Counted from the first letter of the stretch, positions 23,520 through 34,935 are shown. The stretch is 64,000 bases of DNA from Lineus longissimus (GCF_910592395.1 NC_088310.1:9367501-9431500); one strand, 5' to 3'. Program-made: numbers and translations. The notes: generated from the sequence alone by a model not told the origin.

Positions 23520-25700
23520 GAATCAATGGAATGAGTTACGGAAGAGTTCTGGACATTCTCTTCCTGTTGTCTCGGTAGCACTGGAGTCATTTTGTGTTGA
23601 GATATAATAATGTAACACATTCATCACCAGGAGAAAATTTATGGCCTTTTCACATTCAATGCTACAATTAGCTACTGAATGACGCAATCTCAATAAAACC
23701 AAATGACAAAATTGCAAGAAAAACTGATGCAATTTCCATGTGATGTCATCCAGCATATGAGTTACTGCACATTATACAAGCGGAATGGTCTTTTTTCGGG
23801 ACACTGAGATTGTCCAAAATATTACCGTCAGGATTGTTAAGGGAAGAAGTGTTTAACAAAATTATACTAAAGGCGACATTAGGAAAGGGATTTGCAGAAT
23901 ATGATGAACGAAACTCTGGATCTTCCCGTAATATCTAATTGGGGTGACCCAATTCAAATAGTCGCCCTTGCCGATTATTTGGCAATTTTTTGTCTAAAAG
24001 TACCCCTAAAGCATGTTATGATAAGCCAAACTTTGGCCAAAGGCGGATCACTGAGCCAATAAACCCAATTGGTGCCTATGCCCATCATGCCTTGGTGAAG
24101 GAATACTCCCTGGAGAATATCGTGTCCAAATGCAGAGCAATCGCTGAAGAAGAAAAAGCAAACCAGGTTATTTTCCGTGCAGGTAATGCCAATTTCTTCA
24201 TAAAAATGTGGAAATGAATTTGCGATTTGGATAAGAATTGCCGCTCTGTCTTAGTCACACAACATCGAGTAATTTTGTATAATATTCTGCCGTTGCACTA
24301 AAGTGCATTGGCAGTCCCGGGAAAGAAGAATGCAAAGAAACGCCTTATCTACATTACTGCTGGTTGGTTCAATAAAACTAAACTACAAGATGGCAAGAAA
24401 AACTAATGCAATTTTCAAGTGATGGCATCCAGCAGCATGACTTACTGCACAGTATAATAAGAAAACAGCACGAGTGGCTGATCGGAGTTCCAAGATTGCA
24501 CAAACTGATTAGCTCGAGATTGCAGGTCGAGTGCGTACAGGCCACAGAAAATTATCGACTGATTTTCCTAGATCAACAGTCTTCAAGAACTGCATACCCC
24601 GCTTAATCAATTGTTAATTTTGAAATCTGATGAAGCTGTGTGGCACAAAAGTGCATTGTTCAAACATGGACGTACAAGACAATGACCATATATCTTCATA
24701 TTCATTGCCATAATTCCTTGCTGCATTTCTGAGTAAAAAGTGCAGCCTCTGTCGGGTGGCATCGAGCAGCATGAGCTACTGCATAGCAGGAAAAAAACCC
24801 TCAAATGGTGGAGTCATCTCCTATAGCATATAGCCCTTACCTACATTCATCCACAAAATGAAATCACCCTCAAGAATGATAATGTTGCAGAAGGAAGAAA
24901 AGGATACATGTAGATAACATAACCGATCGTCAGATTCCCTTCAAAACTTAGTTGATGCATCTCCGAGTAAAAAGTGCAGCTTATGTCAAATGGTATCAAG
25001 CAGCATGAGCTTAACTGCATAGAACAAAAGAGTTCAAATAGTGGAGTCATCTAGTAACGCAGTAAGCCCTCCCAGACTGACATCCACAAGAAGTCTTCCT
25101 AGTAATGATAGTGTCATTTAAAGGTGCATTGTTCAATGAAGGAAGAAAAGATAAACAACCGATCGTCAGATGCACTGCAAAAATTAGTTAACTCTTTCAG
25201 CCCGTTACTTGTTGTGCAGGGTTTGATCTGAAAATCAAGGCAAATTTCTAAAAATCAGTAGACCATAACACAGATTGCAGCACCATCTAATAACTACCAA
25301 TCAAAGTACATTCAATTGAAATGATCTTCAATGCATTGTCATATGTTTCTTTAGTCACCACAAGTGTATTTAAGGTGAAGCAAGGCATCATGTGTCAGTG
25401 CGGTAAATTTGAATTAGAAAAAAACGTCAGTGTACAGTTTGGGGTTCTGACTTCAAACATGGCAGACCATGTATATACGTCTTGCGAGCTGAAAGAGTGA
25501 ATGCATCTCTGAGTGATGAAACAAGTAAAAAAGTGCAGATTCCCTGTGGTGGCATCCAGCATCATGAGTTACGGCACAGTTCAGCAACATTTCCTCGCAT
25601 TTGTGTGCAGTGGGTATGCCAGCAGGCCCAGACAAACTGGTAATAAGCTGATTGATGAGGATAAAGATGGAGTTTATTTCATTTGGTTGCCTATTGTGTA
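23520..25700 (+). repeat. Five spaced, diverged copies of a short motif block
   Basis: The block AAAAAGTGCAG or AAAAACTGATGCAATTT followed by a GTGGCATCCAGCAGCATGAG-like string and a TACTGCACAG-like end occurs at about 23705, 24395, 24735, 24970 and 25525. Confidence 0.7.
24012..24182 (+). CDS. Candidate internal exon, unknown protein (gene B, exon 2 of 4)
   Basis: The frame is open from 23948 to 24217. The likely donor is GTGCAG then GTAATG at 24182/24183. Two AAG-type acceptors are possible, ending at 24000 or 24011; the second gives phase 1 and joins the exon ending at 21178. The peptide includes CYDKPNFGQRRITEPINPIG and, further on, an amphipathic helical stretch HALVKEYSLENIVSKC followed by an acidic and basic run. 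It ends in phase 1, compatible with the next exon at 28571. No family recognised. The AAG acceptors weaken the call. Confidence 0.33.
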
Positions 25701-26389
25701 GAACTAGCTCAAGGATTTTCTCATCCTATGCCACACAAAGCTTCTTTGAGCTGTATTTTGGTATAGGCAATACGCCCCCAGTGATGGCAATGATTTATTG
25801 AAAGAGCAAGGCATTCATCCCTGCAGTACCTAGCTTTGATGTGCAACAATGCAGCAATGCTCTAACTCGGCTAATTACTGGTGTATCTCCAGCAATAGGA
25901 AAAAGAGAGAGCACCAAGTGAGAAGCCTGGTCACGTTCCCCAGTGCTCCTGTTCAGATTGCTGCTCCTTTGATGAGTCTAATTTGCAACAAATATTGTAT
26001 TGCTGAATAAAAACTACATTTTTTCAAGTAATGGTCTGGAGGGGGTTGCTTGGACTCACACTTGAAATAGCAGATTGTTGAAGTGGCGACTCAAATAGGC
26101 TAGGCCATGTTTAACCATTGTTAATAGGCCACCCGCCTGACTGCAGCTTGTTTCCATATAGGTGTAATTATTGTCAATAGATATAGTGCAGTGCCATAAA
26201 GGGCAACTTCTGAGTGAGATATGTTGGTTTTTCATAAAAATGACTTCCAGCAGGACCACGACTTCTCCAAACAGGATCACTGAGCAATCTTAAAACACTC
26301 TACTAGAATGGCATGCAACCGTAGGCCTACTTGGAATTCGCAGTCCATGTCCAAAACCGGCTGGCGATGCACACAAGCAAAAGTGATTA

Positions 26390-26624
26390 TCAGAGATCGG
26401 AATAGTGTGACACTGCATGTGTTGGTGCATGGTGGCAGGTAGGCACAGAGCCTCCCAGATCAGCTTTAAAATCTAACACCCAAGTTGTCCCTTTAAAGCT
26501 ATGATTCCTCAAAGATTCGAGAATCATTTTCTTCTCTGACTGATTTTTAAATTTCTTTGGCCAGCTCAAATGTGACTTCCGTTTTCGAATATGAAGTTTA
26601 TAGTTGGCAGTCAATGACAAAAGG
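26390..26624 (-). CDS. Candidate terminal exon, unknown protein
   Basis: The minus-strand acceptor reads GAGCACATATACAG. In phase 2 the frame is open for 77 codons to a TGA at 26390. The peptide includes NYKLHIRKRKSHLSWPKKFK, KKMILESLRNHSFKGTTWVL and a C-terminal His-containing stretch CHHAPTHAVSHYSDL. It has no ATG near its start, consistent with an internal or terminal exon. Composition is strongly protein-like. Family unknown. Confidence 0.36.
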
Positions 26625-27284
26625 CTGTATATGTGCTCTATTCAGCTGTGTAGTCACGCTTCTAGAAATAATGCCAAATCATGGCAATCAAACTATGTGA
26701 TCGTGACTTTCCTGCGCACTGCACATTGCTTCAAATAGATAATGCAAATCAAATAACGATTTCAATGAAAAATACCCCCCTGCGTCATTATTCTGCTGAG
26801 ATATTATGCATAATGGAAAATACGCGGAATCTATGTCCTTATCTACAGAGGAGCATGCTATCTGGACTTTTTGCATATTGGCCGCTTTTTAGCCCTGAGA
26901 CAGGTACTAAAGATTATTCTATAAAATGGTAATTGAATTTTATCGTACATCACCGTTCTTCAGTTTAATCGATTTTTGCGATAGGGCTGTTTATCGCAAT
27001 GTCTTTGCCTGCATGATCTGATGCACCGTAGGGAAAAGAGTTGCTGTGTTGAGTGTCTTACTATGAAATCTACTGACTTTGCACATCTGAGAGTTCAAGA
27101 TGAATATCCTGGGTTGATAGCTCCGTTAATATGATGAGAAAAAACCCTGATGATATCCGATTCAATCCGTTTGTGGTATGAAATTGGTGTGTCCAATTTC
27201 CAACTTTTGCAGATGTCTATTATAGATAACTGCAGACTTGATGTCCGGCTGACATCATATCCTGACATCAGTGACACGAATTTC

Positions 27285-27600
27285 AAGCTTTATTATTACA
27301 CCCAAGTGAGCTTTATTAGTACACCCATGTGAGCTTTATTAGTACACCCATGTGAGCTTTATTAGTACGCCCATGTGAGCTTTATTAGTACACCCATGTG
27401 AGCTTTATTAGTACATGCATTTGAGCTTTATTGGTATACTCATGTGAGCTTTATTAGTACACAAATGTGAGCTTTGTTAGTATACTCATGTGAGCTTTAT
27501 TAGTATACTCATATGAGCTTTGTTAGTCTACTCATGTGAGCATTATAAGTACACTCATGCAAGCTTTATTAGAATACCCATTTGAGCTTTATAGTACATT
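27285..27600 (+). repeat. 23-bp minisatellite, about 13-14 copies
   Basis: The unit is ACCCATGTGAGCTTTATTAG plus TAC; copies near the 3' end diverge progressively. Confidence 0.95.
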
Positions 27601-27832
27601 CTTGTGTGCCTTATTGAAAATCATATTGCTGTTAAATTGCATTTGAAGGGTCTTGACAGAGCGTTAATGCTGTCACATGGATAAAAATGCCATAATAAGC
27701 TTTTCCATATCCAATCGAAACCCAATAATACGACTAACTGACCCCTTTATTGAATAACACAGCAAATGCCATCGCCGAATGATTTCATTTTATTGCAAGA
27801 ATAATTTAATCATGAAGCTAATACTGGTGGTA

Positions 27833-28088
27833 TTACTGCCACATTACACAGAGTGGAAATTCAGGACCAAATAATACTTCGCATGACGGTCCATATTCCA
27901 ACTGATGACTTCGTTGTGGCGGTGGCAATAAATCCTGAAGGCAGTGATATTTTTCTACGAGGCTGACAGATCTATCAAATGTGGGAGCAAAATCATTTTG
28001 TTCACCGCTGAATCTTTCTATATGGCTTGTATCATTTTGAAATTTTATTGAATCTCTCATGAAATTCAACAATTGAATGGATTTTGTT
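27833..28088 (-). CDS. Candidate terminal exon, unknown protein
   Basis: The minus-strand acceptor is ATGTGCCCCTCTGACAG. In phase 2 the frame is open for 84 codons to a TAA at 27833. Segments include KSIQLLNFMRDSIKFQNDTS, FAPTFDRSVSLVEKYHCLQD, a Pro/Gln turn LLPPPQRSHQ and GPSCEVLFGPEFPLCVMWQ. A donor GTAATG inside the last codons (after FPLC) is an alternative end. The same frame also contains an upstream ATG at 28103-28105. Not recognised. Confidence 0.35.
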
Positions 28089-28257
28089 CTGTCAGAGGGG
28101 CACATTGGATAAATCCAATCTTATAAACTGTTACCTGTGTTAGTATGTGTTGATCCAAGGTTGAACTAAGTACCTCATAGGATGGGGATCGCCAGTGTCT
28201 GACATGTTCCCCTTGTGGTCTTTGCGTAATTATACATTGAGTTACATATCAACCAGT

Positions 28258-28402
28258 TTATAAAGCCAATAATGACTCCATGGACTATTTTAATAACCAT
28301 GGACTCCACGGACCATTTTAACAACCATTTACTCCATGGACTATTTTTAAAATCATTGACTTCATGAACTTTTTTTATAACTCTTGACTTCATGGACTCC
28401 AA
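28258..28402 (+). repeat. 28-30-bp tandem repeat, about five copies
   Basis: Units are of the form GACTCCATGGACTATTTTAA, then TAACCAT or similar. Later copies drift to GACTTCATG. Confidence 0.85.
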
Positions 28403-28570
28403 ATGTCAGAGAAAGAATGGTGTGATAAATATTGATTGAAGCTAGATTGTGATATCTTGAAAAGTTTCTTATTTATGACCCATCACAGCAAAATCAGGTG
28501 CATGTTGCACAGAAGATGAGCCTAAATGACACCAGGAGGTAATGCAAAAATTGATGTGCTCTGATTTCAG

Positions 28571-28702
28571 AAACGGCGGACAACAGTGAAATGAACAACC
28601 ATGCAGTCTGTCTCAACCTGCCAAGGTCAGAACAACATGTGCCTGATTTTGATGTGATGGTCACATCTGTCATGAAATGGCAGAGGAAACCTACAAGTGC
28701 AG
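28571..28702 (+). CDS. Candidate internal exon, unknown protein (gene B, exon 3 of 4)
   Basis: A strong acceptor (GTGCTCTGATTTCAG) ends at 28570 and a moderate donor (GTGCAG then GTTATT) sits at 28702/28703. In phase 1 it encodes 43 codons including MNNHAVCLNLPRSEQHVPDF and VMVTSVMKWQRKPTSA; the other two frames close within 8 codons. Phases in and out are both 1, matching the exon ending at 24182 and the terminal exon at 29873. If the donor is not used, the frame runs to a TAA at 28771. Function unknown. Confidence 0.33.
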
Positions 28703-29008
28703 GTTATTCTTTTCAAAAAATGGTTGTTAAAATGATATCTTGTGCAAGCCATACTGGTGACATCATTAGCTAAAGGTCACATTGAGGCGTTGTCACAAAC
28801 AGCTGCCTATCAAGAAGAAACCATACGCCAACACCTTGAATGTTTACAAACTGAGCTGTCTCACTCAATAAACCCATACAAAATCTACCCCTAACCTGTT
28901 AATGATGAAATCACTATCTGATCCATTGCTTGTCTTTTACAAACCAAGAAAAAAATTTGTACCATGTCTCGTTAGAAACCTGCAAGCTCTAGTCGGGCTT
29001 CACCAAAT

Positions 29009-29470
29009 AATGACGAGTTTTTACTCGCCAACAGGTGAACTTATTATGGCACAGTACCACAACAAGACAGTTGTACTAAAAGCACCTGTTGTACTTTGAA
29101 TATTTAACTTAGTACCTGTTGTACTTTGAACAACTACTTATCAGTTATGAACATCGCAAATGAGTAGCAAAAATTAAGTCAAGAGTAGAGCAACCAGCAT
29201 GTTGGAAAGACAGAATGAGGAGGTAGAATGATTGCAGTGGGAGGAGTTTTTACTAGCCACTGGGTGAACCTATTATGGCACGGTGCCACAATAAGACATT
29301 TGCGCTTAAAGCACCTGTTGTACTAAGAATAACTCAGTACCGGTTGTACTTTGAACAACTGCTTATCAGCTATGAACATCGCAAATGAGTAGCAAAAATT
29401 AAGTCAAGAATATTAAAAAGCAATCAACATGTTGTGAAGACGGAATGAGTAATTAGAATGATTTCAGCGT
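29009..29470 (+). repeat. Tandem duplication of about 235 bp
   Basis: GAGTTTTTACT, TTATTATGGCAC-type, AAGCACCTGTTGTACT, GAACAACT(A/G)CTTATCAG and CGCAAATGAGTAGCAAAAAT appear in both halves in order. Confidence 0.85.
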
Positions 29471-29872
29471 GTTTTTGAAACGTAACCTTAAGTCCTCAGC
29501 GAGAGAGAACGAATATATGCTGACATGTCCCTATTTAATAACTGGGGCTCTTGGTCATTCTTGGATGGATCATCCCTGCATCATGCCTCCCAAGTTCGAT
29601 TAGCAAGCCAAATTGGGCTGGGCTATGAGGCTATGAGGGCTTTGATTTGGATTTGGCAACCTCTGAAAAGGAATAGCACCATGTTCTCTCTCGCGGGATA
29701 TTAGGGTATATAACACCATAAGCTCACATTTTATAGTACATTCTGGTGATGCTACAGTAAAGAGTAGAAATGACTGTCTTTTATTCATGTCAGTCACTTC
29801 CACGTGGGACTTTATTTATTTGATTATTTACTTTCACGTTTGGCCGCTTTAAATAATGGTTCATTATTTCAG

Positions 29873-29955
29873 TCCAAGGTGATGAAGAGCTGAACCTTAA
29901 GAATGGCGGAACCTCGATTCTTGCCACCAATATGAACATTTCAGCATTGCTTTAA
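29873..29955 (+). CDS. Candidate terminal exon, unknown protein (gene B, exon 4 of 4)
   Basis: The acceptor is GGTTCATTATTTCAG. In phase 1 it reads QGDEELNLKNGGTSILATNM and ends at a TAA (29953-29955). The other two frames stop within 7 codons. An ATTAAA at 29977-29982 could be its polyadenylation signal. An alternative phase-1 terminal exon starts at 30233 (acceptor GAGGACTTTTGCAG), where all three frames are open for 20 or more codons. Not recognised. Confidence 0.28.
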
Positions 29956-30232
29956 TTCATGAACTCGATTATGCTAATTAAAGATGAATTGGCGTTTACT
30001 TTGAGTGGCCCCTCATAGGATTGAAGGAACCTAAGGTGTTCACCGTTGGTTTCTAAGCGTGGGTCAGGAATATGTATTGACATGCAGTTACACTCAATCC
30101 GTATGGCAGTTATTATGTATGCAACTATGCGGAAACTTGGTAATAGTATTTATATATCTGTCTTCAAATTTTCAAATTCAAGTACAGTTTCATATTTTTA
30201 ACAAAATGTTTAATCTTTGAGGACTTTTGCAG

Positions 30233-30367
30233 CTCCCAGCAACGAACCTTTTGTACTCGCAATGCTCAACAAATCTCTGTGGACTCCCAGACTATGAACT
30301 GGATATCTCTGCTGTTATTCCACCCCATTTCTCTATTTCGTGTCCAGATTTAGTTGGAAAAAATTGA
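30233..30367 (+). CDS. Possible alternative terminal exon
   Basis: A good acceptor (GAGGACTTTTGCAG) precedes a segment where all three frames stay open for 20-44 codons. The longest reads LPATNLLYSQCSTNLCGLPD and on to a TGA. A phase-1 reading would join the exon ending at 28702 and end in LNKSLWTPRL. Cannot be resolved here. Confidence 0.14.
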   Translation, partial: LPATNLLYSQCSTNLCGLPDYELDISAVIPPHFSISCPDLVGKN

Positions 30368-31077
30368 TAAGAAGCTTAAGGTCGGTTTACATAAGCACGA
30401 TAGTGAGCTATTTGGTTTTTGCCATTGGTGAGGCTTATCCGAGTACCTCCCTATAAAAAACGCTTTGCCTCGGTATCACTTCTAAAGATGCTCCGGATGA
30501 AGGATGGGTTGGGTATCACTTGGCTGGAGGTAAACAGATCAATGCTTTGATGTCGATCGAGAAGCTTGGCCTTGGCCTGATATATCACCAGACTAGTCAA
30601 TATCTTCCTTGGATTCAAGCTCGGTGCCTTGACATTGAAAGTAACAATTTGATGTGGAAACCAGTGTACAGTCTCTTTTGCAACACCGCATTTACTTGTG
30701 ACAGAGTGTGGAGGGGCTGCCTTCTCAGAGCATCACTGCCACCTTTTATTTGAATTGAGTTTACCTCTCCTAGATTGGTTGCCAACCAAAGTTCAAGGAC
30801 ACCAATCTCACCCAATATTCATGTCATACCGCTGTCTAGAAGATCTGAATAGCTAAATTGGTCCGACTTTGCTTCCAGGACATGTCTAGGTCTAGATCAA
30901 ATATCAAATTGTCTATAAAAGATGGACATCAATATTCTATATATCACTTTTCAACCTTTTCATTTGCGGGCTGACTGGCAGTTCATCAAGATAGTTTGTC
31001 TCTCAACTGTCAGAAATAACCAGACTTCTTTGAGTACTTGATTTAAATGTCAGATATTCATTTCCGTTGCTTAGGTA

Positions 31078-31221
31078 ATGAATAATAAGGTAGGACCCCC
31101 GTTTTGCGAGTTTCTCGACATTTCCGAAATTTACCATAAAACAGCCGACAGTACACAGAAAATTCTAGATCTAGCTTTGCCGATACGTGATCAAATGTAC
31201 AGCTTTTTACACGCTGCATAA
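31078..31221 (+). CDS. Small open frame (47 codons) behind an acceptor-like site
   Basis: A CCGTTGCTTAG site ends at 31074, followed by an ATG frame encoding MNNKVGPPFCEFLDISEIYH, then KTADSTQKILDLALPIRDQM and TAA. The amphipathic helical character is protein-like, but length alone proves nothing. Confidence 0.15.
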   Translation: MNNKVGPPFCEFLDISEIYHKTADSTQKILDLALPIRDQMYSFLHAA

Positions 31222-31624
31222 AAATATGTGATATCTCACTCAATTTTACTGATTGTCAAGCGGTGTTAAACCAATTGACAGAGAAAATTGAAAGTTTGTC
31301 GATGAAATCAACATAGACATGGTCCGTTTCGTGCTTTTTTGCACAAGCCTATTTTTAGAAAAGACACTGCTTGTAACTGGTAAATTTAAAGCAGTGGTTG
31401 GCACAACTTGGACTTGAGGGACGCAGTTAATTCTGTCAGTGTGAAGAGCGAAACGGCCCGATTGGCGATAATTCGAAAATCGGGGATTCTTGCCAGACTG
31501 ATGAGCAATCTGCTACTGATCAAACAACTAATGATACCTCTTCAAATTGAGTTGTCAAGGTCGAATCACTTAAACGTGACGAAGAAATCGCTTTTGAAAT
31601 GGTGAATGTGCGTGACATTATTGA

Positions 31625-32340
31625 TTCTTGTGTCGTCCATAAAGGCATAATGCCAGCAGCAGATGTGACGATTTTTTTTCCTGAATGATTTCTGTTGCCG
31701 GCAATTAACTTTCAATACGCATTGTCAGCCCCAGCCGATGAGTCGATACCATTGCGCCATATACAGCTTTGACAATTCATGTCACCATACAGTAAACATT
31801 GATTGGACCACTTGAAGAGTCAACAGAAAGACCTATATCTCTGGCAACAAGCAAGTTCAATTGCTTTTAATCGAACAAATCAATCGATAAGAATGACATT
31901 TTGCCAAAAGTTGCCATTTACCAATGTCCTCTGAATTTTTACACAATACAATTCATCAACCATAGTTCAACTTTTGATCAGCTCCAATCTTGACAAAAAC
32001 TTGATTTTCAGAAAATGAATTCGATGACGCTCTCCAAAAGTCAAGGTCATGTCATGTCTCAACTTAAATGACCTTTATATCACGAGAGCGTGCAAAGGTA
32101 CAGATTTCTGTAAACCTGTTGGTGTTGCCTGAAGATATGGACGAACATTTCTTGGGTGGCCAACTCTGATATCAAGGAAATTGAATAAGGTGTTAGCAAA
32201 TCAGATTGTTGGTTGTTTCATGTTGAGAGCACTGCAGGCAAGTAGTTTGGGGGGAATTACCTACTGAGAAATTAGGTTGACATGCTTCCTTCTTTATGAT
32301 CCCGCAACGAAGAAGGAAAAAGGATAGGACCGTATTGTGT
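31625..32340. other. No gene recognised
   Basis: Unique-looking sequence without a convincing frame. The preceding 31408-31605 contains a 65-codon open frame of basic, hydrophobic character that I could not support further. Confidence 0.4.
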
Positions 32341-32599
32341 TCTATGGCAGGTGGTGTTTGCGTGTATGTCTGTCTGTGTGCACAGCTCCTATTATAAAAT
32401 GGCTGGGCAGATGATCACCGAAATTTTGGTTTTTTCTTTTTTTTCATATAATACTCCCAGGATGGCCGTCATCTTGAATTCTACCGAGATTTCTGTATAT
32501 CTTGTTTCTGGAGCATATATCTGAAAACCTCATTGTTCAACATTTCATATTTTATGGTATGATGGCCATAAAGTGCCATTGTGCCTTTTGGTACTTTCT

Positions 32600-32850
32600 G
32601 CGATTAGCTCACCTCTCTAAAACGTTAGCTTACTTACGGTGCAACATCCACCCTCTGTCGCCATCGTCGCAAGGCACGTTTAGTAACTACTGGAGCTATC
32701 AACTTGAAACTTTTCCACCTAAACTCTGGTGGCGCTCTGTGAAATTTGGCTTTTCACAACGATAACTTTTCATTTCCCCAACCTCCGAGGGTCATATGCT
32801 CCTGACCTCTGAGAGTAGAGGACATTTTGTTTTCGGCCAGGTGATCTGTT
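32600..32850 (+). mobile_element. Fragment related to the 22-23 kb repeat class
   Basis: It begins TTAGCTCACCTCTCTAAAAC, then TCGCCATCGTCG, and contains ACTACTGGAGCTATCAACTT followed by GAAACTTTT, shared with 49665-49695. The order is the inverse of the 22.1-23.3 kb element. Confidence 0.5.
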
Positions 32851-33411
32851 TGTCTGTTTGGCAGTAAACTTGTCGTTTCCGCTCATTGGCTGACAAAGGT
32901 ATTTTGAAATGATCCCTTATATCTTGCCTTTGCTGAAGTAGCTTATCTGACTGAAAAATCACCATCTAAAATCCCAACATTCGGCTCATTTTGAAGTAAT
33001 TCTAAAATGATGAAAGTGGGAGATTACCGTTCGAATTCTAGCCGTCGTCATGGTTACAGAAACAATAAAATAATTTCCTCTGGAATGATCCATTTGCATA
33101 TGAAACATTCTTAAAGAAGAAAGACATTTTACACTTTGAATGTTTCGTGATTTGAACAAGCTTAGCTGGAGGGCATAAAGGCAGGATAAAGTTGTATTTA
33201 TGCTCTCTTTTCAGTTTTATAAGGTCTAAAGAAAAATATTCATCTTTTGCTACTATCATCACGCAGATTGCCTGCATTCATCTCGCGCTTTTTGAAGTCG
33301 CTCACGAAACGCAGAGGATGTCAGTTATTGACATGAAAAGTTGTGACGTCCTGGATGCTAATGTTTAAAAACCTGTGTGAACAAAATATATTTAACTGCA
33401 GATCAAGTGTC

Positions 33412-33456
33412 GATCGTCTGAATAGGGGGAGTGCAGGGTTTGCATTGACCGCTGCA
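33412..33456 (-). mobile_element. Solo terminal repeat of the 14124 family
   Basis: GTCTGAATAGGGGGAG and GGTTTGCATTGACCGCTGCA match the right end of the element at 14124-14516 (GTCTGAACAGGGGGGA, TTACATTGACCGCTGCA). Confidence 0.7.
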
Positions 33457-33754
33457 TTATACAATGGGGTGAATTTTGCTTTGAGCTGCAAGATGTTATA
33501 TGTGTGAACAAAAATTTGAAAGTATGAATTGCTGTGTCAATAGAAGTACCGTAAACATATTGTAATGTTCACTGCCATTTTATGTTGCAATTGCAAATTT
33601 GGTGTGCCTTTAATTTTCAAGATGTAGCATAACAGTAATTTAAGTTTCAATGCATGTGCAAAACAAGATATCAATTTTTGCTACTTTAAAAAAAAACTAC
33701 TTTTAATTTGGAATTTTACTGAAAATCCAATGGGAGTTCTGGGTCATTTTTGAC

Positions 33755-33761
33755 TATAAAA
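33755..33761 (+). promoter_or_regulatory. TATA box of the RRM gene
   Basis: TATAAAA lies about 30 bp upstream of the expected transcription start (around 33785), just before the short leader exon that ends at the donor 33802/33803. The geometry fits a focused TATA promoter with a very short first exon. A start further upstream is also possible. Confidence 0.4.
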
Positions 33762-33802
33762 CTTACCCTGCTGGCCCGAATGCTCTGAAATTTGGAGGAC
33801 AG

Positions 33803-33916
33803 GTGAGTCATGGCATTGCCATGGTATGGTTAACTCTAAAGGTTTTTTGCCAAACTGTTTTATTTGGTATGTTTTAGAAAATAACCTGACCCATTCTTTC
33901 AACTTTCTCTTTACAG
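33803..33916 (+). other. 5' UTR intron of the RRM gene (114 bp)
   Basis: The donor reads GACAG then GTGAGTCA, a near-consensus 5' splice site. The acceptor is a pyrimidine-rich tract ending in TTTACAG. The intron separates a short non-coding leader exon (ending 33802) from the coding exon. In the spliced leader the frame of the start codon is closed by a TGA, so the ATG at 33918 is the first usable start. The intact intron also argues that the long uninterrupted coding exon is not a processed retrocopy. Confidence 0.6.
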
Positions 33917-33917
33917 A

Positions 33918-34934
33918 ATGATGCAAAGTAGAAGTAAGGTGTTTGTGGGTAATCTTCTGGACTCGGTCAAAAAGGATGAGATTAAAAGACTGTTTGGCCG
34001 ATTTGGACATCTCCGTAAGGTATGGTTGGCGCATAATCCTCCAGGGTTTGCCTTCATTGAGTTCTTCAATCATATGGATGCAAAAAATTGTGTCCGGAAC
34101 TTGGATGGTAAGCCATTCAGTGGCTCAAAGATTCGTGTTGAACTATCGTATAGCGATGGACCAAAACCTGGCAACCAGGTTAACATGAAAGGCAAGCTTT
34201 TGCCACAAAAAGGCCGTCCGCAGAACGGCATGAACAGAAATCATGATAATAATAATATGCAAATGAGACGAAACGGAAACAGTCGTGTAAATGGTTTTGG
34301 GAATGGTGTATTCAAACACCAGATGCGTAACAGGAATTTCGATAATGGGTTCGATGATGTTGGAATGAATTTCAGGGGTAATATGAATTTTAGGAAGCGG
34401 AATGGCTTCAGTGACAATGGAACATTTTATCGGGAAAGAGATGAGCAGCGGGGATATAAATATGGTGCTTTGGATTGTGAAGATAGAATGGAGTCTAGGA
34501 AGAGAAACAATTCCCATCCTGATGAATATCGTAGGAGGGATCCTCGCTATGTCCGGGATCCTTCTGACGAGCCTGTTAAACGTCCACGTAGTCCTGAGTC
34601 TGAAGGTGAACGACAGGTAAAATATGCTCGGTATAGTCTTGAGCAACAAAACGGTCATCGTAATAATCATGCAGTTTATATAAAGGATACTCCACGCAAT
34701 GGGAATACCGATAAATGGAATGGCGTCCACAATGGTAACCTGTCAGGGAATTCCGTCAGCAGCAGTGACGGTGGGAATAGCACAAACGGCAGCCCAGAGT
34801 ACGCAAGTACGAGCCCAGTGGAACGTCGACGTAAACACAAACGGAAAGAAGTTGAAGCGACGTCACCGCCTCAACGCCGAAGGTATCAGTATGAATCCAT
34901 TCATATTGTCCCGGTGTTGGAATATTTATCTTAA
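33918..34934 (+). CDS. RNA-binding protein with N-terminal RRM (SR-protein-like), 338 codons
   Basis: This is the one confident protein-coding gene. The predicted protein starts with an RRM (about residues 7-78): RNP2 is VFVGNL (8-13) and RNP1 is PGFAFIEF (42-49). The stretch VWLAHNPPGFAFIEF closely resembles the RRM of SRSF3/SRSF7-type splicing factors, so RNA binding and nuclear mRNA processing are the likely roles. The rest is low-complexity: Asn/Arg/Gly-rich (about 86-170), then charged and Ser-rich, with a basic stretch RRRKHKRKEVE near residue 303 that could be a nuclear localisation signal. It lacks the long RS repeats of classical SR proteins. The start is supported by an in-frame TGA upstream in the spliced leader and by a splice acceptor (TTTCTCTTTACAG) ending at 33916, one base before the first ATG. 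The TAA at 34932 is followed by a CGT repeat. Possible internal donors at 34616/34617 and 34882/34883 mean the C-terminus may differ. Invertebrate NCOA5-like proteins also carry an RRM, but nothing else here supports that identity. Confidence 0.78.
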   Translation: MMQSRSKVFVGNLLDSVKKDEIKRLFGRFGHLRKVWLAHNPPGFAFIEFFNHMDAKNCVRNLDGKPFSGSKIRVELSYSDGPKPGNQVNMKGKLLPQKGRPQNGMNRNHDNNNMQMRRNGNSRVNGFGNGVFKHQMRNRNFDNGFDDVGMNFRGNMNFRKRNGFSDNGTFYRERDEQRGYKYGALDCEDRMESRKRNNSHPDEYRRRDPRYVRDPSDEPVKRPRSPESEGERQVKYARYSLEQQNGHRNNHAVYIKDTPRNGNTDKWNGVHNGNLSGNSVSSSDGGNSTNGSPEYASTSPVERRRKHKRKEVEATSPPQRRRYQYESIHIVPVLEYLS

Positions 34935-34935
34935 G

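Noticed and set aside
34143-34730. 195-codon minus frame
   Set aside because: It is the antisense shadow of the RRM coding exon and has no independent support.
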